DNA of 64,000 nucleotides from Lachnospiraceae bacterium XBB1006 (GTDB taxonomy: Bacteria > Bacillota > Clostridia > Lachnospirales > Lachnospiraceae): the NCBI GenBank assembly GCA_900115795.1, contig FOXT01000006.1, forward strand, positions 115,423 through 179,422, in the 5' to 3' direction. Positions within the stretch are counted from its first letter, which is position 1. Every line of letters starts with the position of its first letter. This document shows positions 52,364-61,975 of the stretch, piece by piece. The notes beneath the pieces are model-generated. The model made no database searches, was not told the DNA's origin, and was given only the letters and a program-made list of their open reading frames with translations. The translations under genes were made by a program, and so were the position numbers.

Positions 52364-53062
52364 ATGTTTCTTGAGTTAAAGAATTTGAAAAAACATTTTG
52401 GCGAAGGCGATAGCCGAGTGGATGTATTAAATGGTATAGAATTAGAAATGGAAAAGGGTGAGTTTTGCGTATTATTAGGACCATCCGGTTCCGGAAAGTC
52501 CACCTTATTGAACATTGTGGGCGGAATTGATCGGGCAAGCGAGGGGAGCATTGTTATTGCCGGCGAGCAAACCCAGGGAATGAATGAAAAGCAATTGACC
52601 ATGTATCGGCGTAAGCACCTGGGTTACGTGTTTCAGATGTATAATTTGATTCCAAACCTGACGGTGCAGGAAAACATTGAGGTGGGGGCGTATTTGAGTG
52701 AACATCCCCTTCCGGTGGAAGAAATAATGACAACGCTGGGATTGTATGACCAACGAAAAAAGCTTCCAAACCAGTTATCCGGTGGGCAGCAGCAGCGATG
52801 TGCCATCGGACGTGCCATTGTAAAAAATCCGGATATCTTACTATGCGACGAGCCCACCGGTGCCTTGGATTATAACACGTCGAAGGAAATTTTAAAGTTA
52901 ATAGAAACCGTAAATCAGAAGTATGGAAACACCGTGCTTATGGTGACACACAACGATGCGATTCGCCTGATGGCAGATCGGGTGCTTCGTCTTCGCGATG
53001 GGCGAATCCGTGATAATATAAAGAATACAGAAAAGAAAAGAGCAGAGGAACTGGAGTGGTAA
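52364..53062 (+). CDS. ABC transporter ATP-binding protein (MacB/LolD-like)
   Basis: A 232-residue ATPase: Walker [10 protein letters not shown]-loop in [17 protein letters not shown], signature [14 protein letters not shown], Walker [13 protein letters not shown] and switch His in MVTHN. These features and the adjacent FtsX-type permease place it in the MacB/LolD/BceA group, which drives export or mechanical work on surface molecules rather than uptake. The ribosome site is AAGGAGATGAT. Expression is predicted to be repressed by the DtxR-family regulator through the perfect palindrome in its promoter. Confidence 0.93.
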   Translation: MFLELKNLKKHFGEGDSRVDVLNGIELEMEKGEFCVLLGPSGSGKSTLLNIVGGIDRASEGSIVIAGEQTQGMNEKQLTMYRRKHLGYVFQMYNLIPNLTVQENIEVGAYLSEHPLPVEEIMTTLGLYDQRKKLPNQLSGGQQQRCAIGRAIVKNPDILLCDEPTGALDYNTSKEILKLIETVNQKYGNTVLMVTHNDAIRLMADRVLRLRDGRIRDNIKNTEKKRAEELEW

Positions 53063-53064
53063 CG

Positions 53065-55389
53065 ATGAAAAGAAAGAATCCTTTACGAAGACGAATCTTC
53101 AGAGAAATCATGGGAGATAAGGGAAAGTATTTGGTTATCTTTATTTTGATGATTGCTACGATTTCCTTTATTTCCGGTTATCTGGTTGCAGATGGCAGTA
53201 TGATTAAGGCTTATAAGGATAGCTTTAAAAAGTATAAGGTGGAGGATGGCCATTTTGTGACAGAAGAGGCGCTTACGAAAGTGGCGAAACGGCATATCGA
53301 GAAAGAAGGCGTGCGGTTATATAATCTTTCGTATGTGGAAAAAGAGGCAACCCTTGGGGCGACGGTGCGTATGTATTCTATGCGAACAACCGTAAATCTG
53401 GCTTGTTTGATGGAAGGTGCCTACCCGGCGAAGCAAGGGGAGATTGCCATCGATCGCATGTTTGCAGACAACAACCAATTGTCAGTGGGCGACTACCTGA
53501 CATTTGGGGCGGAAAAATATAAAATTACGGGACTGGTGGCATTACCGGATTACAGTGCCTTATTTGAGAATAGCAATGATACCATGTTTGATGCCATGAA
53601 ATTTGGCGTGGCCGTTGTGAATCGGGATGAATTTTTGGCATTATCCAAAGAAAAAAGAACAAACTGCTACAGTTGGCAATGGCTGGAAGCTTCGAAAAAC
53701 GAAAAAGAGGAAAAGACCCGTTGCGATGCGTTGATGAAGGTGGTCAACGGGCAGGTGGAGCTTACGGACTATGTTCCGAGAATAATGAATCAGGCCATTA
53801 ATTTTACGGGGGAGGATTTAGGTAACGACCGGGCGATGATGATTGTGCTGTTTTATATTATTATGATTATTTTGGCCTTTGTATTTGCCCTAACCACCAG
53901 CAACACCATTGAGAAGGAAGCGGGGGTAATCGGAACCCTGAAGGCAAGCGGTTTTACGGCGCGAGAGCTCATCAGTCACTATCTGGTGGCACCAACGTTT
54001 GTGACACTCATTAGTGCGGTAATCGGAAATATCCTGGGATATACCGTGCTAAAAGGTGTGTGTGTGGATATGTACTACGGAAGCTACTCCCTTCCCACGT
54101 ATGTTACAGTGTGGAATTTGGAGGCGTTTGTGCTTACCACCATTGTGCCGATTCTGATGATGCTATGCATTCATTTATTTTTATTAAGTCGAAAAATGCG
54201 CCTTAGTCCGCTTTTGTTTTTACGTCGGGATCTTAGTCGCAAAAAGAAGAAAAGAGCAGCAAATCTGTCACCGGCTATACCATTTTTTTCAAGATTCCGG
54301 CTGCGTGTTTTATTGCAGAATCGTTTTCACTATGTAGTGCTGTTTCTTGGCATTATGATTTCGTATTTGCTGTTAATGTTTGGCATGATGTTACCCTCTA
54401 TTTTGGACCATTATCAGAACAAGATTCAGGAGAATATGTTTTGCAAATACCAATACCTGCTAAAAATGCCACCAAGTCTGAACACGGATGAGTTTTCAAT
54501 GGATACACTTTTTCGGTATATGAAATTCGCCAAAGGTGTACAGACCAAGCATAAGCAGGCGGAAAAATTTAGCGCATATACGTTACAAACGTATGAACCA
54601 AATGTTATGGCGGAGGACATTCTGATTTATGGGTTAGAGCCAAAGAGCAAGTACGTGCCTCTAGATTTGTCAAAGGATGATGTGGTGATTACCCGTGCGT
54701 ATGCCCAGAAGTTTTCTCTGAAGACGGGAGACCGGATCCGGTTGAAGGAAAAATACGAAGATACCAGGTATTCCTTCCGGATTACGGGAATTTTGCCTTA
54801 TGATACCGGTTTGTACGTGTTTATGTCCCGCAGTCATCTAAATAAGGTGTTTGATTTGGGAGACGATATGTTTGGCGGCTATTTTTCTAATGAAAAACTG
54901 ACCGACCTGGATGAAGACTATGTGGGCAGCATCATCGACCTGGATGCCTTGACCAAGGTGTGTCGTCAATTAAAATTGTCTATGGGAGAGTTGATGTATC
55001 TTGTGGATGTATTTGCAATGTTAATCTTTGTTGTTATGATTTACATTCTTAGCAAGACCATTATTGAGAAAAATGCCCAGTCCATTTCCATGGCCAAAAT
55101 TTTAGGCTATAGCGGAAAGGAGATTGCAAGACTTTATTTAATGCCCACATCCTTTGTTGTTATCGGCTCCATGATTCTTTCCCTGCCGATTTGTGACCGC
55201 GGCATTCGGTATATTTGGCAGGAAATGATGAAAAGCAAGATGAAAGGGTGGCTTCCGGTGTACATGGATTTTTCCGTCTATGGAAAAATGTTACTTCTTG
55301 GCATCGTTGCCTATGGCGTCGTGGCATTGCTTGAAATGAGAAAAATCAGTAAGGTACCCATGGATCTGGCCCTTAAAAATGCAGAATAA
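53065..55389 (+). CDS. FtsX-family ABC permease
   Basis: A 774-residue permease that pairs with the preceding ATPase. One N-terminal helix (about 20-42) is followed by a large exported domain, then three helices (about 260-405) forming the first FtsX domain, with the typical TLKASGFTARELISHYLV segment. A second helix near residue 430 starts the repeat, followed by a second exported domain and three more helices to the C-terminus (about 650-770). The ATG at 53065 has GGAG eight bases before; a GTG at 53056 is an alternative. The gene is the second of the metal-controlled operon and is followed after 85 bases by the flavoprotein gene. Confidence 0.9.
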   Translation: MKRKNPLRRRIFREIMGDKGKYLVIFILMIATISFISGYLVADGSMIKAYKDSFKKYKVEDGHFVTEEALTKVAKRHIEKEGVRLYNLSYVEKEATLGATVRMYSMRTTVNLACLMEGAYPAKQGEIAIDRMFADNNQLSVGDYLTFGAEKYKITGLVALPDYSALFENSNDTMFDAMKFGVAVVNRDEFLALSKEKRTNCYSWQWLEASKNEKEEKTRCDALMKVVNGQVELTDYVPRIMNQAINFTGEDLGNDRAMMIVLFYIIMIILAFVFALTTSNTIEKEAGVIGTLKASGFTARELISHYLVAPTFVTLISAVIGNILGYTVLKGVCVDMYYGSYSLPTYVTVWNLEAFVLTTIVPILMMLCIHLFLLSRKMRLSPLLFLRRDLSRKKKKRAANLSPAIPFFSRFRLRVLLQNRFHYVVLFLGIMISYLLLMFGMMLPSILDHYQNKIQENMFCKYQYLLKMPPSLNTDEFSMDTLFRYMKFAKGVQTKHKQAEKFSAYTLQTYEPNVMAEDILIYGLEPKSKYVPLDLSKDDVVITRAYAQKFSLKTGDRIRLKEKYEDTRYSFRITGILPYDTGLYVFMSRSHLNKVFDLGDDMFGGYFSNEKLTDLDEDYVGSIIDLDALTKVCRQLKLSMGELMYLVDVFAMLIFVVMIYILSKTIIEKNAQSISMAKILGYSGKEIARLYLMPTSFVVIGSMILSLPICDRGIRYIWQEMMKSKMKGWLPVYMDFSVYGKMLLLGIVAYGVVALLEMRKISKVPMDLALKNAE

Positions 55390-55405
55390 AAACTGGAAAA
55401 ACTCT

Positions 55406-55459
55406 CTAACTTATGGTAGTATAGACTAGTGTTAGTTATACGAAGCTAACAAGAGTTAG
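55406..55459. promoter_or_regulatory. Cluster of DtxR-family half sites before the giant flavoprotein gene
   Basis: CTAAC-TTAT-GGTAG (55406-55419, imperfect), CTAG-TG-TTAG (55426-55435) and CTAAC-AAGA-GTTAG (55446-55459, perfect). The last one runs into the AGGAGG ribosome site, so bound repressor could block transcription; a -10/-35 pair is not clear here. Confidence 0.6.
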
Positions 55460-55474
55460 GAGGAAGAGAGGACA

Positions 55475-58400
55475 ATGAAAAAGAAAAACGTAAACAGGTT
55501 TTTGGCAGGAGCTATGGCAGTGATGCTCGCTACCACAAACCTATCGGGTGTGCCGGTTGCGTATGCGGCAGACCCACAGGCGACGGCGTACAATGACGGT
55601 ACGTACGAAGGGGTTGGCACCGGATTAAAGGGGTCAATTAAGCTGACGGTATCCATCAAAGATGGAAAAGTCGAGGCGGTCAGTGAAAAGGAACAGCATG
55701 AATCATCGGATCGATGGGCGATGGCAAAGGCTATGATTGCTTCGTTTGTAGGGCGCAATTATGAGGAAGCAGAAGCTGTGGACGGTGTTTCCGGAGCAAC
55801 CTACAGTTCCAACGGAATTCGAAATGCGGTAAAGGATGCTTTTTTCAAGGCTTCCGGAAGTATTACCGGTAGTGGAACCTGGGATGATCCCTATCTGATT
55901 CAGACGGCGAAGCAGTTAGAACAGTTCGCCGCTACGGTGGATAATGGTAAAACCTATGAAGGCGACTACGTTTCTCTGGATGCGGATTTGGACCTGGCGG
56001 ATATTAAAAATTTTAATCCGATTGGTGGCGAAGACGGGAAAAGCGAATTTCAAGGTACCTTTGATGGACGAAATCATGTGATTTCCAATTTGAAGTTAAA
56101 TTATTTTGGAGCAGATTACGTAGGATTTTTTGCAAGGCTGGGGGCAAGTGCAACCGTAAAGAATCTTACCATTCGGGATGCAGTGGTAACGGCAGATAGT
56201 GAAACACACCAGAATGTGGGAATTCTTGCAGGAGGAAGTACTGCCAGCCCTAAAAATATAAACATTCTAAACTGTCACGCGGATGGAAGTGTGAAGGTGG
56301 AGAATATAACCGATGCTGAGGGCGCCACCAATACGGTAAATGTCGGTGGAATCCTGGGGCAGACAGAGCGAAAGACAACCTTTGCAAACTGTAGTGCGAA
56401 GGTGGATCTTTCCGTTTTGCAGAAAGAAAACTGGAGTACACACGAAACCCTTGGCACAGCAAATGTAGGTGGAATTTGTGGTACGAATGGGGCAAACGTT
56501 AGCTTTTATAATGTGGCTTCGGCCGGTACCATCAAGGTTGAGAATGCAACCACGATTCACGCAGGAGGAATTACCTCCTTGCTGAAGAAAAAAATGGACA
56601 ATGCAGTGAGTACCATGGAGGTTCCGGGAGGTACCTATTGTGGCGCACTGGTGGGAGAAACCACCTGGGGCTCTGTGATACAAAATGCATATTATCTAAA
56701 GAATGGGCAAGCGGTAGGAAAAAAAGATGAGAAAATGACGCTTGTTGTAGATGAAAGAACGGAGGAGGAATTTTCAAATCCTTCCTTTATAAAGGAAATG
56801 AATAGTCACTTAAAAGGGATACATAAGGAAAATAAAGAGCTCTCGCTTTACACCTGGGTGCAGCAAGAGGGCATGGCGAGACCTTGCGGTGACGTATGGC
56901 AGGAAAAGGAAGTGGATGCAAGCATTTTTGAAAAGGGCGATGGAAGTGCTGAAAATCCATTTTGCATCGTGAACAAGGAACAGTTAAAAGCCTTTGCAGC
57001 GTCCTTAGAAGAGGAAGTGTGCTACGAGGATGCGTATGTGGTGTTAGGAGCGGATATTGATTTATCGGAGGAAGCAAACTGGGAGCCGATTGGTGGCAGC
57101 CAATTTGCGTTTGACGGAACCTTCGACGGTTGTGGGCATACAATCAAAGGCCTGAAAGAAGGAACGGAAGAACAGCCACGAAAACTTAGCAAGCAGTTGG
57201 AGGATTTTTCTAATGCTCTGGGATTGTTTGGAACCCTTGGTGTGCACGCAGTAGTGAAAAATCTCCATTTGACGGATGTGGCAATGTATGCGTACCGCGA
57301 AGATGCTATGTTCGTAGGTGGTATTGCCGGTTACATGGAAGGTATGAAGGATGGCGGTTCGTATAAGGGCGCGGTAATTGATGGCTGCTCCGTTACGGGA
57401 ATCATTTCCGCAACCACAGCAGAGAAAAACTGTTATGCCGCCGGTATTGCGGCACGTCAATACAAAGGTGCCATCATCAATTGTTACACCAAAGTGGACG
57501 TTCGTTCCAAGGTGGAGTACGGGGAATCCATTGCAGCAGCCGGTGGTATTACGGCAATGACCAACCGGGGACTGGTGGCAAATTGTTACACCACCGGACG
57601 GTATTTTGGCAGTATGGCCAGAGATATCGAGAATGAAATTGAAGGAATGTCTTCGGTGGGAACCCTGATTGGTGTGGATGCCGGAGATATTGTAAATTGC
57701 TACGGAAGTGGTGATACGATTTCTGAGCACTATTCCATCTACACCGGTGCGGTGATTGGATGGGTAACCGGAATCGGAAAGGCATACCAGTGCTATTATG
57801 ATAAAGAGAAGGAAATGAGGATTGCCGGCCGAAAAGAGGCGGACGTGCAAGCATACGGAACCAAAACCGTAGGCGGTGTGAATGAAGAAGGCGTGGCATT
57901 TGAAGGCGGCGTGGTAGATCAGTTAGAAGCTTTTGACAAGGCAAGCTATGCCGGTTTAGTTGAAAAGTTAAATGGTAATTTCAAACAATTTGGAATTGAC
58001 CTTTCCAAATATGGAATTGATCAAAAAGCCCTTCATACCTGGACCTTACAAGATGGGGAAGTTACGTTTGCACCGGAACTGGCGACGGTAACGTACGTGC
58101 AGCCGAGTGTGGAAATTGTTCCTCAGGTACCGCTTGTTATGCAGGATGGTGTATGGTATGGCCGTGAGGCGGATGGAACGGTGGTTGTAAAGATTACCGT
58201 AAAAAATGATACCATAGAGAAGCAGGAAGTGATAGAAGGGGATGGGAATAACGAAGAGGCTGTTCAAAAGGCGCTTCTCGTTGCGAAGAATAAGGCGTAT
58301 TATGGAGACAGCGCCGTATATGGAAAGGGAGATGCCAGCCGTTTTGCAGGGGGAGACGGTAGCAAGGCACATCCGTATTTGATTGAAACCGAGGAGCAGC

Positions 58401-60013
58401 TTCGTTATGTGGCTGAGGCCATTGGAGCGGATGAAACCTGGGAAAACAAATACTTTTTACAGACCAAAGATATTAAGTTATCGGATAAGGATTGGAAGCC
58501 AATTGGCTGGGCCATTAAAGCAAAGGTGAAGGGCAATCCGATTTTAATCAGTGCGTATCCGTTTAGAGGTCATTTTGACGGTGGTAACCACACCATTTCC
58601 AAGCTTCATATGGGATCAAAACAGAATCCGGTACATGCGTATACGGCAGCCATGTTTGGATTTACCGGCGGTGATTACGAATCCAATTTGCCGTTTGGAG
58701 AGGATACCTTAAAAGTCACGCTTGAAAATATTCACCTGACAGAGGTGTACATTAACAATGAGGTTCCTTATGATACCTATACAGCAGGTCTGGTGGGAAC
58801 CGGACAGAATGGTGTCTTTATTAACCGTTGTTCTGTGCAGGGAAAAATTCTGGTAAGCGCAGATGACATTGCCTCCCGCGGTGCAGGTCTTGCGGCCAGC
58901 ATGTTGCGTGGTGGGGTATACAATAGTTATACGGACGTAGACATTACCGCTATGACGGAAGATGGTGACGTGTATGCCGGAGGTATGTTTGCGGTAACCA
59001 ACCGTGTGAATACCATCAACTGTTATACCCTGGGAGATGTATGTGGCAGTGCAAACACCAACAATAAGGTGCATTTGGGTGGATTTACCGGTATGGCCGG
59101 TGGATTTATGTACAACTGTTTTGCAGCCGGAAATGTAACGTCCTATCGTCCAACGGTGGACTTGGGAATTGCTGAAGGACGGATTGCAAACATTGCTTAT
59201 GATCGCAATTGTTATTTTAATATGGACGCGGTTCGGACAGAAAATGGCAAGGTGTTGCCATCCGTGTATACCGGTGCAGATGGTACCGGCAGCAGCAAAG
59301 ACACCACCTTCGGAAAAACAAAGGCGGAGTTGGGAAGCAAGGAATTTGCTGCACTTTTGAATAGAAACTGCGAGAAGGTGGTTTCGGAACTGGCAATCTC
59401 TGATGAAGAACTTGGCGGAATCATGAGTATTTATTATACGGATGGTGCAAAAGGATTGGATGTTTGGAGCGTCCAGGAAAATGGTTTGTGTGGATTGGAC
59501 GGAACCAGACGAAAGACGGTGGATACCAGCACGGGAAGTACAACAGCAGGATATGGCGATAAAGATGCCACCGGAAAAGAGACAAATCCGCAAGAGGCAG
59601 AAGAACCAAAGCCGTCGGAGGAGAAGCAAGAAGGCACCAAGACACTGGTACCGAAGCAGGTGGCAGATAAGGTTGTTTCCAATGTTACGTTGACAAAGGC
59701 TGGTATCTTTGTGGATAAGCAGGGAAAGGTTCTGGCCAATACCATTGTAAAAGCGAAGAGCGGAAAGCTTTACATCACCGATAAACAAGGAAAAAAGCGT
59801 AAAAACCAGATTGTGAAAACGGCGAAGGGAACGTATTATGCCGTAAAGAAAAATGGTGTGGTTGCGCGCAGTACCTTGGTAAAAATCAAAGGTAATCTTT
59901 ATTATGCAAGTAAGAGTGGACGATTGGTTACGAAAAAATGGGTGCGCGTAGGAAAGATGAAATATTACTGTAGCAAAACTGCTAAGATTACCAAGAAAAA
60001 GAAAATAAAATAA
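55475..60013 (+). CDS. Giant secreted FMN-binding, beta-helix surface protein
   Basis: A 1512-residue exported protein. Signal peptide at about 1-31 (cleavage at AYA-AD). Residues about 38-125 are an FMN-binding domain (NDGTYEGVGTGLKGSIKLTV ... VDGVSGATYSS); Thr109 in D-G-V-S-G-A-T is the predicted site for covalent FMN. Three GLUG-like beta-helix modules follow, each opening with a GS-x-DPYLI/Q-type segment (about 131, 500 and 965) and FDGRNHVISNL-like repeats. Around 875-960 is a second FMN-binding-like segment lacking SGAT. The C-terminus has wall-binding-like repeats (KGTYYAVKKNGVVARST, GNLYYASKSGRLVTKKW). No LPXTG. A likely electron carrier or reductase at the surface, with metal-controlled expression. 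Confidence 0.85.
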   Translation: MKKKNVNRFLAGAMAVMLATTNLSGVPVAYAADPQATAYNDGTYEGVGTGLKGSIKLTVSIKDGKVEAVSEKEQHESSDRWAMAKAMIASFVGRNYEEAEAVDGVSGATYSSNGIRNAVKDAFFKASGSITGSGTWDDPYLIQTAKQLEQFAATVDNGKTYEGDYVSLDADLDLADIKNFNPIGGEDGKSEFQGTFDGRNHVISNLKLNYFGADYVGFFARLGASATVKNLTIRDAVVTADSETHQNVGILAGGSTASPKNINILNCHADGSVKVENITDAEGATNTVNVGGILGQTERKTTFANCSAKVDLSVLQKENWSTHETLGTANVGGICGTNGANVSFYNVASAGTIKVENATTIHAGGITSLLKKKMDNAVSTMEVPGGTYCGALVGETTWGSVIQNAYYLKNGQAVGKKDEKMTLVVDERTEEEFSNPSFIKEMNSHLKGIHKENKELSLYTWVQQEGMARPCGDVWQEKEVDASIFEKGDGSAENPFCIVNKEQLKAFAASLEEEVCYEDAYVVLGADIDLSEEANWEPIGGSQFAFDGTFDGCGHTIKGLKEGTEEQPRKLSKQLEDFSNALGLFGTLGVHAVVKNLHLTDVAMYAYREDAMFVGGIAGYMEGMKDGGSYKGAVIDGCSVTGIISATTAEKNCYAAGIAARQYKGAIINCYTKVDVRSKVEYGESIAAAGGITAMTNRGLVANCYTTGRYFGSMARDIENEIEGMSSVGTLIGVDAGDIVNCYGSGDTISEHYSIYTGAVIGWVTGIGKAYQCYYDKEKEMRIAGRKEADVQAYGTKTVGGVNEEGVAFEGGVVDQLEAFDKASYAGLVEKLNGNFKQFGIDLSKYGIDQKALHTWTLQDGEVTFAPELATVTYVQPSVEIVPQVPLVMQDGVWYGREADGTVVVKITVKNDTIEKQEVIEGDGNNEEAVQKALLVAKNKAYYGDSAVYGKGDASRFAGGDGSKAHPYLIETEEQLRYVAEAIGADETWENKYFLQTKDIKLSDKDWKPIGWAIKAKVKGNPILISAYPFRGHFDGGNHTISKLHMGSKQNPVHAYTAAMFGFTGGDYESNLPFGEDTLKVTLENIHLTEVYINNEVPYDTYTAGLVGTGQNGVFINRCSVQGKILVSADDIASRGAGLAASMLRGGVYNSYTDVDITAMTEDGDVYAGGMFAVTNRVNTINCYTLGDVCGSANTNNKVHLGGFTGMAGGFMYNCFAAGNVTSYRPTVDLGIAEGRIANIAYDRNCYFNMDAVRTENGKVLPSVYTGADGTGSSKDTTFGKTKAELGSKEFAALLNRNCEKVVSELAISDEELGGIMSIYYTDGAKGLDVWSVQENGLCGLDGTRRKTVDTSTGSTTAGYGDKDATGKETNPQEAEEPKPSEEKQEGTKTLVPKQVADKVVSNVTLTKAGIFVDKQGKVLANTIVKAKSGKLYITDKQGKKRKNQIVKTAKGTYYAVKKNGVVARSTLVKIKGNLYYASKSGRLVTKKWVRVGKMKYYCSKTAKITKKKKIK

Positions 60014-60022
60014 AGAATTAAT

Positions 60023-60046
60023 AAAAGAGGCCACCCGGCCTCTTTT
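60023..60046. terminator. Bidirectional terminator between convergent genes
   Basis: AAAAGAGGCC and GGCCTCTTTT form a 10-bp stem with a four-base loop; it can serve the giant flavoprotein gene and the convergent exporter gene. Confidence 0.92.
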
Positions 60047-61271
60047 ACTTTGCAAAAATGGAATTCTTATGAATATCGGTTGTATAGCGCATAATGGCAT
60101 CAAACACTAAAAAACCAAGGGCAATGCCAAGACAGGTCTGTAGTAGTGTTACCGTTTCGAGTCGCAGCATGGCGGAATCCGAACGGGTTACGGCATACAT
60201 CATATAGTAAAGGTTTGATCCCGGAATCAATGGCATTACCGCTGAGGTAAGAAATATAGTGGATGGCATTTTATTAAATCGTGCCATAACAAAAGCAAAT
60301 GCAGCCACAAAGCATGCGGCAACCAGCGTTGCAAAGAAATTGCTTACATGTGCCTGATAGGATAGGAGCGCATAGATTAGCCAGGTAAAAAAGGCACCGA
60401 TACCGTTGTAGAGAACCGGTTTGCCACTTACATGAAACAGAAGTGCAAAGCCGATACAGCCGATGGTACAACTGGTAAGTTGAAGCGGCAGGGAAGTGGT
60501 AAGGGTCATGTTTCGATCCTGTCCGTTTAGCAACATCATGGCGATGGCGATGCCACAGGCGATGCCGGCGGAACCAAGGATGGAACTAAAGATGTTCTGA
60601 ATGCCGGCCAAAAAGTCCCGTTGCAGCATATCCCGGATTCCGTTGGTGGTTGTTAGAGCGGAAATCAAGAGCATGGCGATTCCGTCTGTTACGCTTTCGG
60701 AATGCGCACCGGGATAGAGTGGCACCACCAGAAGGACAATGCATTGACAAATTGCTGCGAGAATTAAATTGTAAATAAATACATTGTTTTCTTTTTTGGA
60801 TAAAAAGTGTCCGCCAACTGCAATGATGATGGCTAAGGACGCTGCCAATATGGCGTCTGACAATCCGCCACCAAAAAACACGCAGAATCCCCCACCGCCC
60901 ATCATGGCTGCAAGGGTATGAACGCTAAGACGCTGTGGTTTTTCTGTCATAATCTTGTGACGCATGGCAGCAATTGTTTTTTCATCCGGTGTTTCCTGAC
61001 AAATGTAGCGACATAAGTTATTTAAATGATCAAGCCGGGTAAAATCAAATCCGGTACGTCGTACATGTCGGATTTGAGTATAGATATCTCCTTCCGGTGT
61101 TTCGATGGTGGCTTGAATATTGGAGGGGATAACGTGTACGTCCGATTTTACGAAACCGTAAGCTTCACACATGCGGTAAAGACTATCTTCGGTACGAAAG
61201 TTTTCGGCACCGCTTTGCAAAAGCAAGTCTCCGATATTTAAAATCTCTTGCAATAAACGATTGTAATTCAT
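60045..61271 (-). CDS. ThrE-family threonine/serine exporter
   Basis: A 408-residue membrane protein that fuses the two ThrE domains often found as separate genes. The cytoplasmic N-terminal part (about 1-110) includes LLLQSGAENFRTEDSLYRMC; then about ten helices follow. The ThrE core is marked by TDGIAMLLISALTTTNGIRD and RDFLAGIQNIFSSILGSAG, and the C-terminal ThrE_2-like half ends with AVMPLIPGSNLYYMMYAVTR. It should export threonine or serine by proton antiport. The ATG has GGAGAT eight to ten bases upstream, and the gene is divergent from the folate gene. Confidence 0.88.
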   Translation of the reverse strand: MNYNRLLQEILNIGDLLLQSGAENFRTEDSLYRMCEAYGFVKSDVHVIPSNIQATIETPEGDIYTQIRHVRRTGFDFTRLDHLNNLCRYICQETPDEKTIAAMRHKIMTEKPQRLSVHTLAAMMGGGGFCVFFGGGLSDAILAASLAIIIAVGGHFLSKKENNVFIYNLILAAICQCIVLLVVPLYPGAHSESVTDGIAMLLISALTTTNGIRDMLQRDFLAGIQNIFSSILGSAGIACGIAIAMMLLNGQDRNMTLTTSLPLQLTSCTIGCIGFALLFHVSGKPVLYNGIGAFFTWLIYALLSYQAHVSNFFATLVAACFVAAFAFVMARFNKMPSTIFLTSAVMPLIPGSNLYYMMYAVTRSDSAMLRLETVTLLQTCLGIALGFLVFDAIMRYTTDIHKNSIFAK

Positions 61272-61344
61272 GAGTAGATCTCCTTTTCTGAGTCAAATCG
61301 TATCAAATTTTTAAAGAGAAGTCAAAGAAAAATGCGAAAAACTC

Positions 61345-61373
61345 TTGTATATTCGTGCATTTATTTTTATACT
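61345..61373 (+). promoter_or_regulatory. Predicted sigma-A promoter for the cyclo-ligase operon
   Basis: TTGTAT (61345-61350) and TATACT (61368-61373) with a 17-base spacer, 32 bases before the cyclo-ligase ATG. Confidence 0.65.
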
Positions 61374-61405
61374 AAAATGTAGGAATAAAAAAAGGGGAAG
61401 GAACA

Positions 61406-61969
61406 ATGGATAAAGAGACAATACGTAAGTTAGGTAAGCAGGGGCGCAAAAGTGTAAGAGGCGAAGCGCGAATGCTTTTTCAGGAAGCAATTTGCAAACA
61501 GATTCGTGAGAGTGAAGCGTATAAGAAGGCATCCATTATTCTTAGCTACCAGGCTTTTGGCGGTGAAGTGGAATTGGATGCGCTAAAGGCGTTTGCAAAA
61601 GAGGATGGAAAGCAGTTGGCGTTTCCGTTTTGTTTGGATAAGACGACTATGATTGCGTTGATTCCAGAGAGTGAAGAGAGCTGGGGCGAAGATTTATATG
61701 GTATGAAGGTTCCGCTTTTGGAAAAATCAAAGCGTGTGGACGCTGCGGATATTGATCTTGTGCTGACGCCGCTTGTAGCCTTTGATGAACAGTGTCATCG
61801 TACCGGAATGGGGGCAGGAATTTATGATCGTTATCTGCCGCAGTGTACGAAGGCGACAATTATTGGAATTGCGTTTGAAGCGCAGAAAATGGAGTCTATA
61901 CCAACGGATCAACATGATGTGACGTTGGCGCATATCATTTCTGAGAAAGGAATATACAATAGGAAGTAA
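61406..61969 (+). CDS. 5-formyltetrahydrofolate cyclo-ligase
   Basis: A 187-residue enzyme of folate one-carbon metabolism that converts 5-formyl-THF to 5,10-methenyl-THF with ATP. Family signatures are an N-terminal basic helix (KQGRKSVRGEARMLFQEA), the IILSYQAFGGEVELDAL segment, and the C-terminal VLTPLVAFDEQCHRTGMGAG followed by IYDRYL, which holds the phosphate-binding G-x-G-G-G-like loop (here GMGAGIYD). The length is typical. It begins with AAGGGGAAGGA and precedes the aldose epimerase by six bases. Confidence 0.9.
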   Translation: MDKETIRKLGKQGRKSVRGEARMLFQEAICKQIRESEAYKKASIILSYQAFGGEVELDALKAFAKEDGKQLAFPFCLDKTTMIALIPESEESWGEDLYGMKVPLLEKSKRVDAADIDLVLTPLVAFDEQCHRTGMGAGIYDRYLPQCTKATIIGIAFEAQKMESIPTDQHDVTLAHIISEKGIYNRK

Positions 61970-61975
61970 GTGCGG

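Noticed and set aside
57062..57850. 262-codon minus-strand open frame within the giant flavoprotein gene
   Set aside because: Same reason: mirror of the plus-strand coding sequence with no start context.
58709..60103. 464-codon minus-strand open frame opposite the giant flavoprotein gene
   Set aside because: It lies opposite a gene with clear domains and signal peptide, and its product is low in structure with many Cys and His; a shadow frame.
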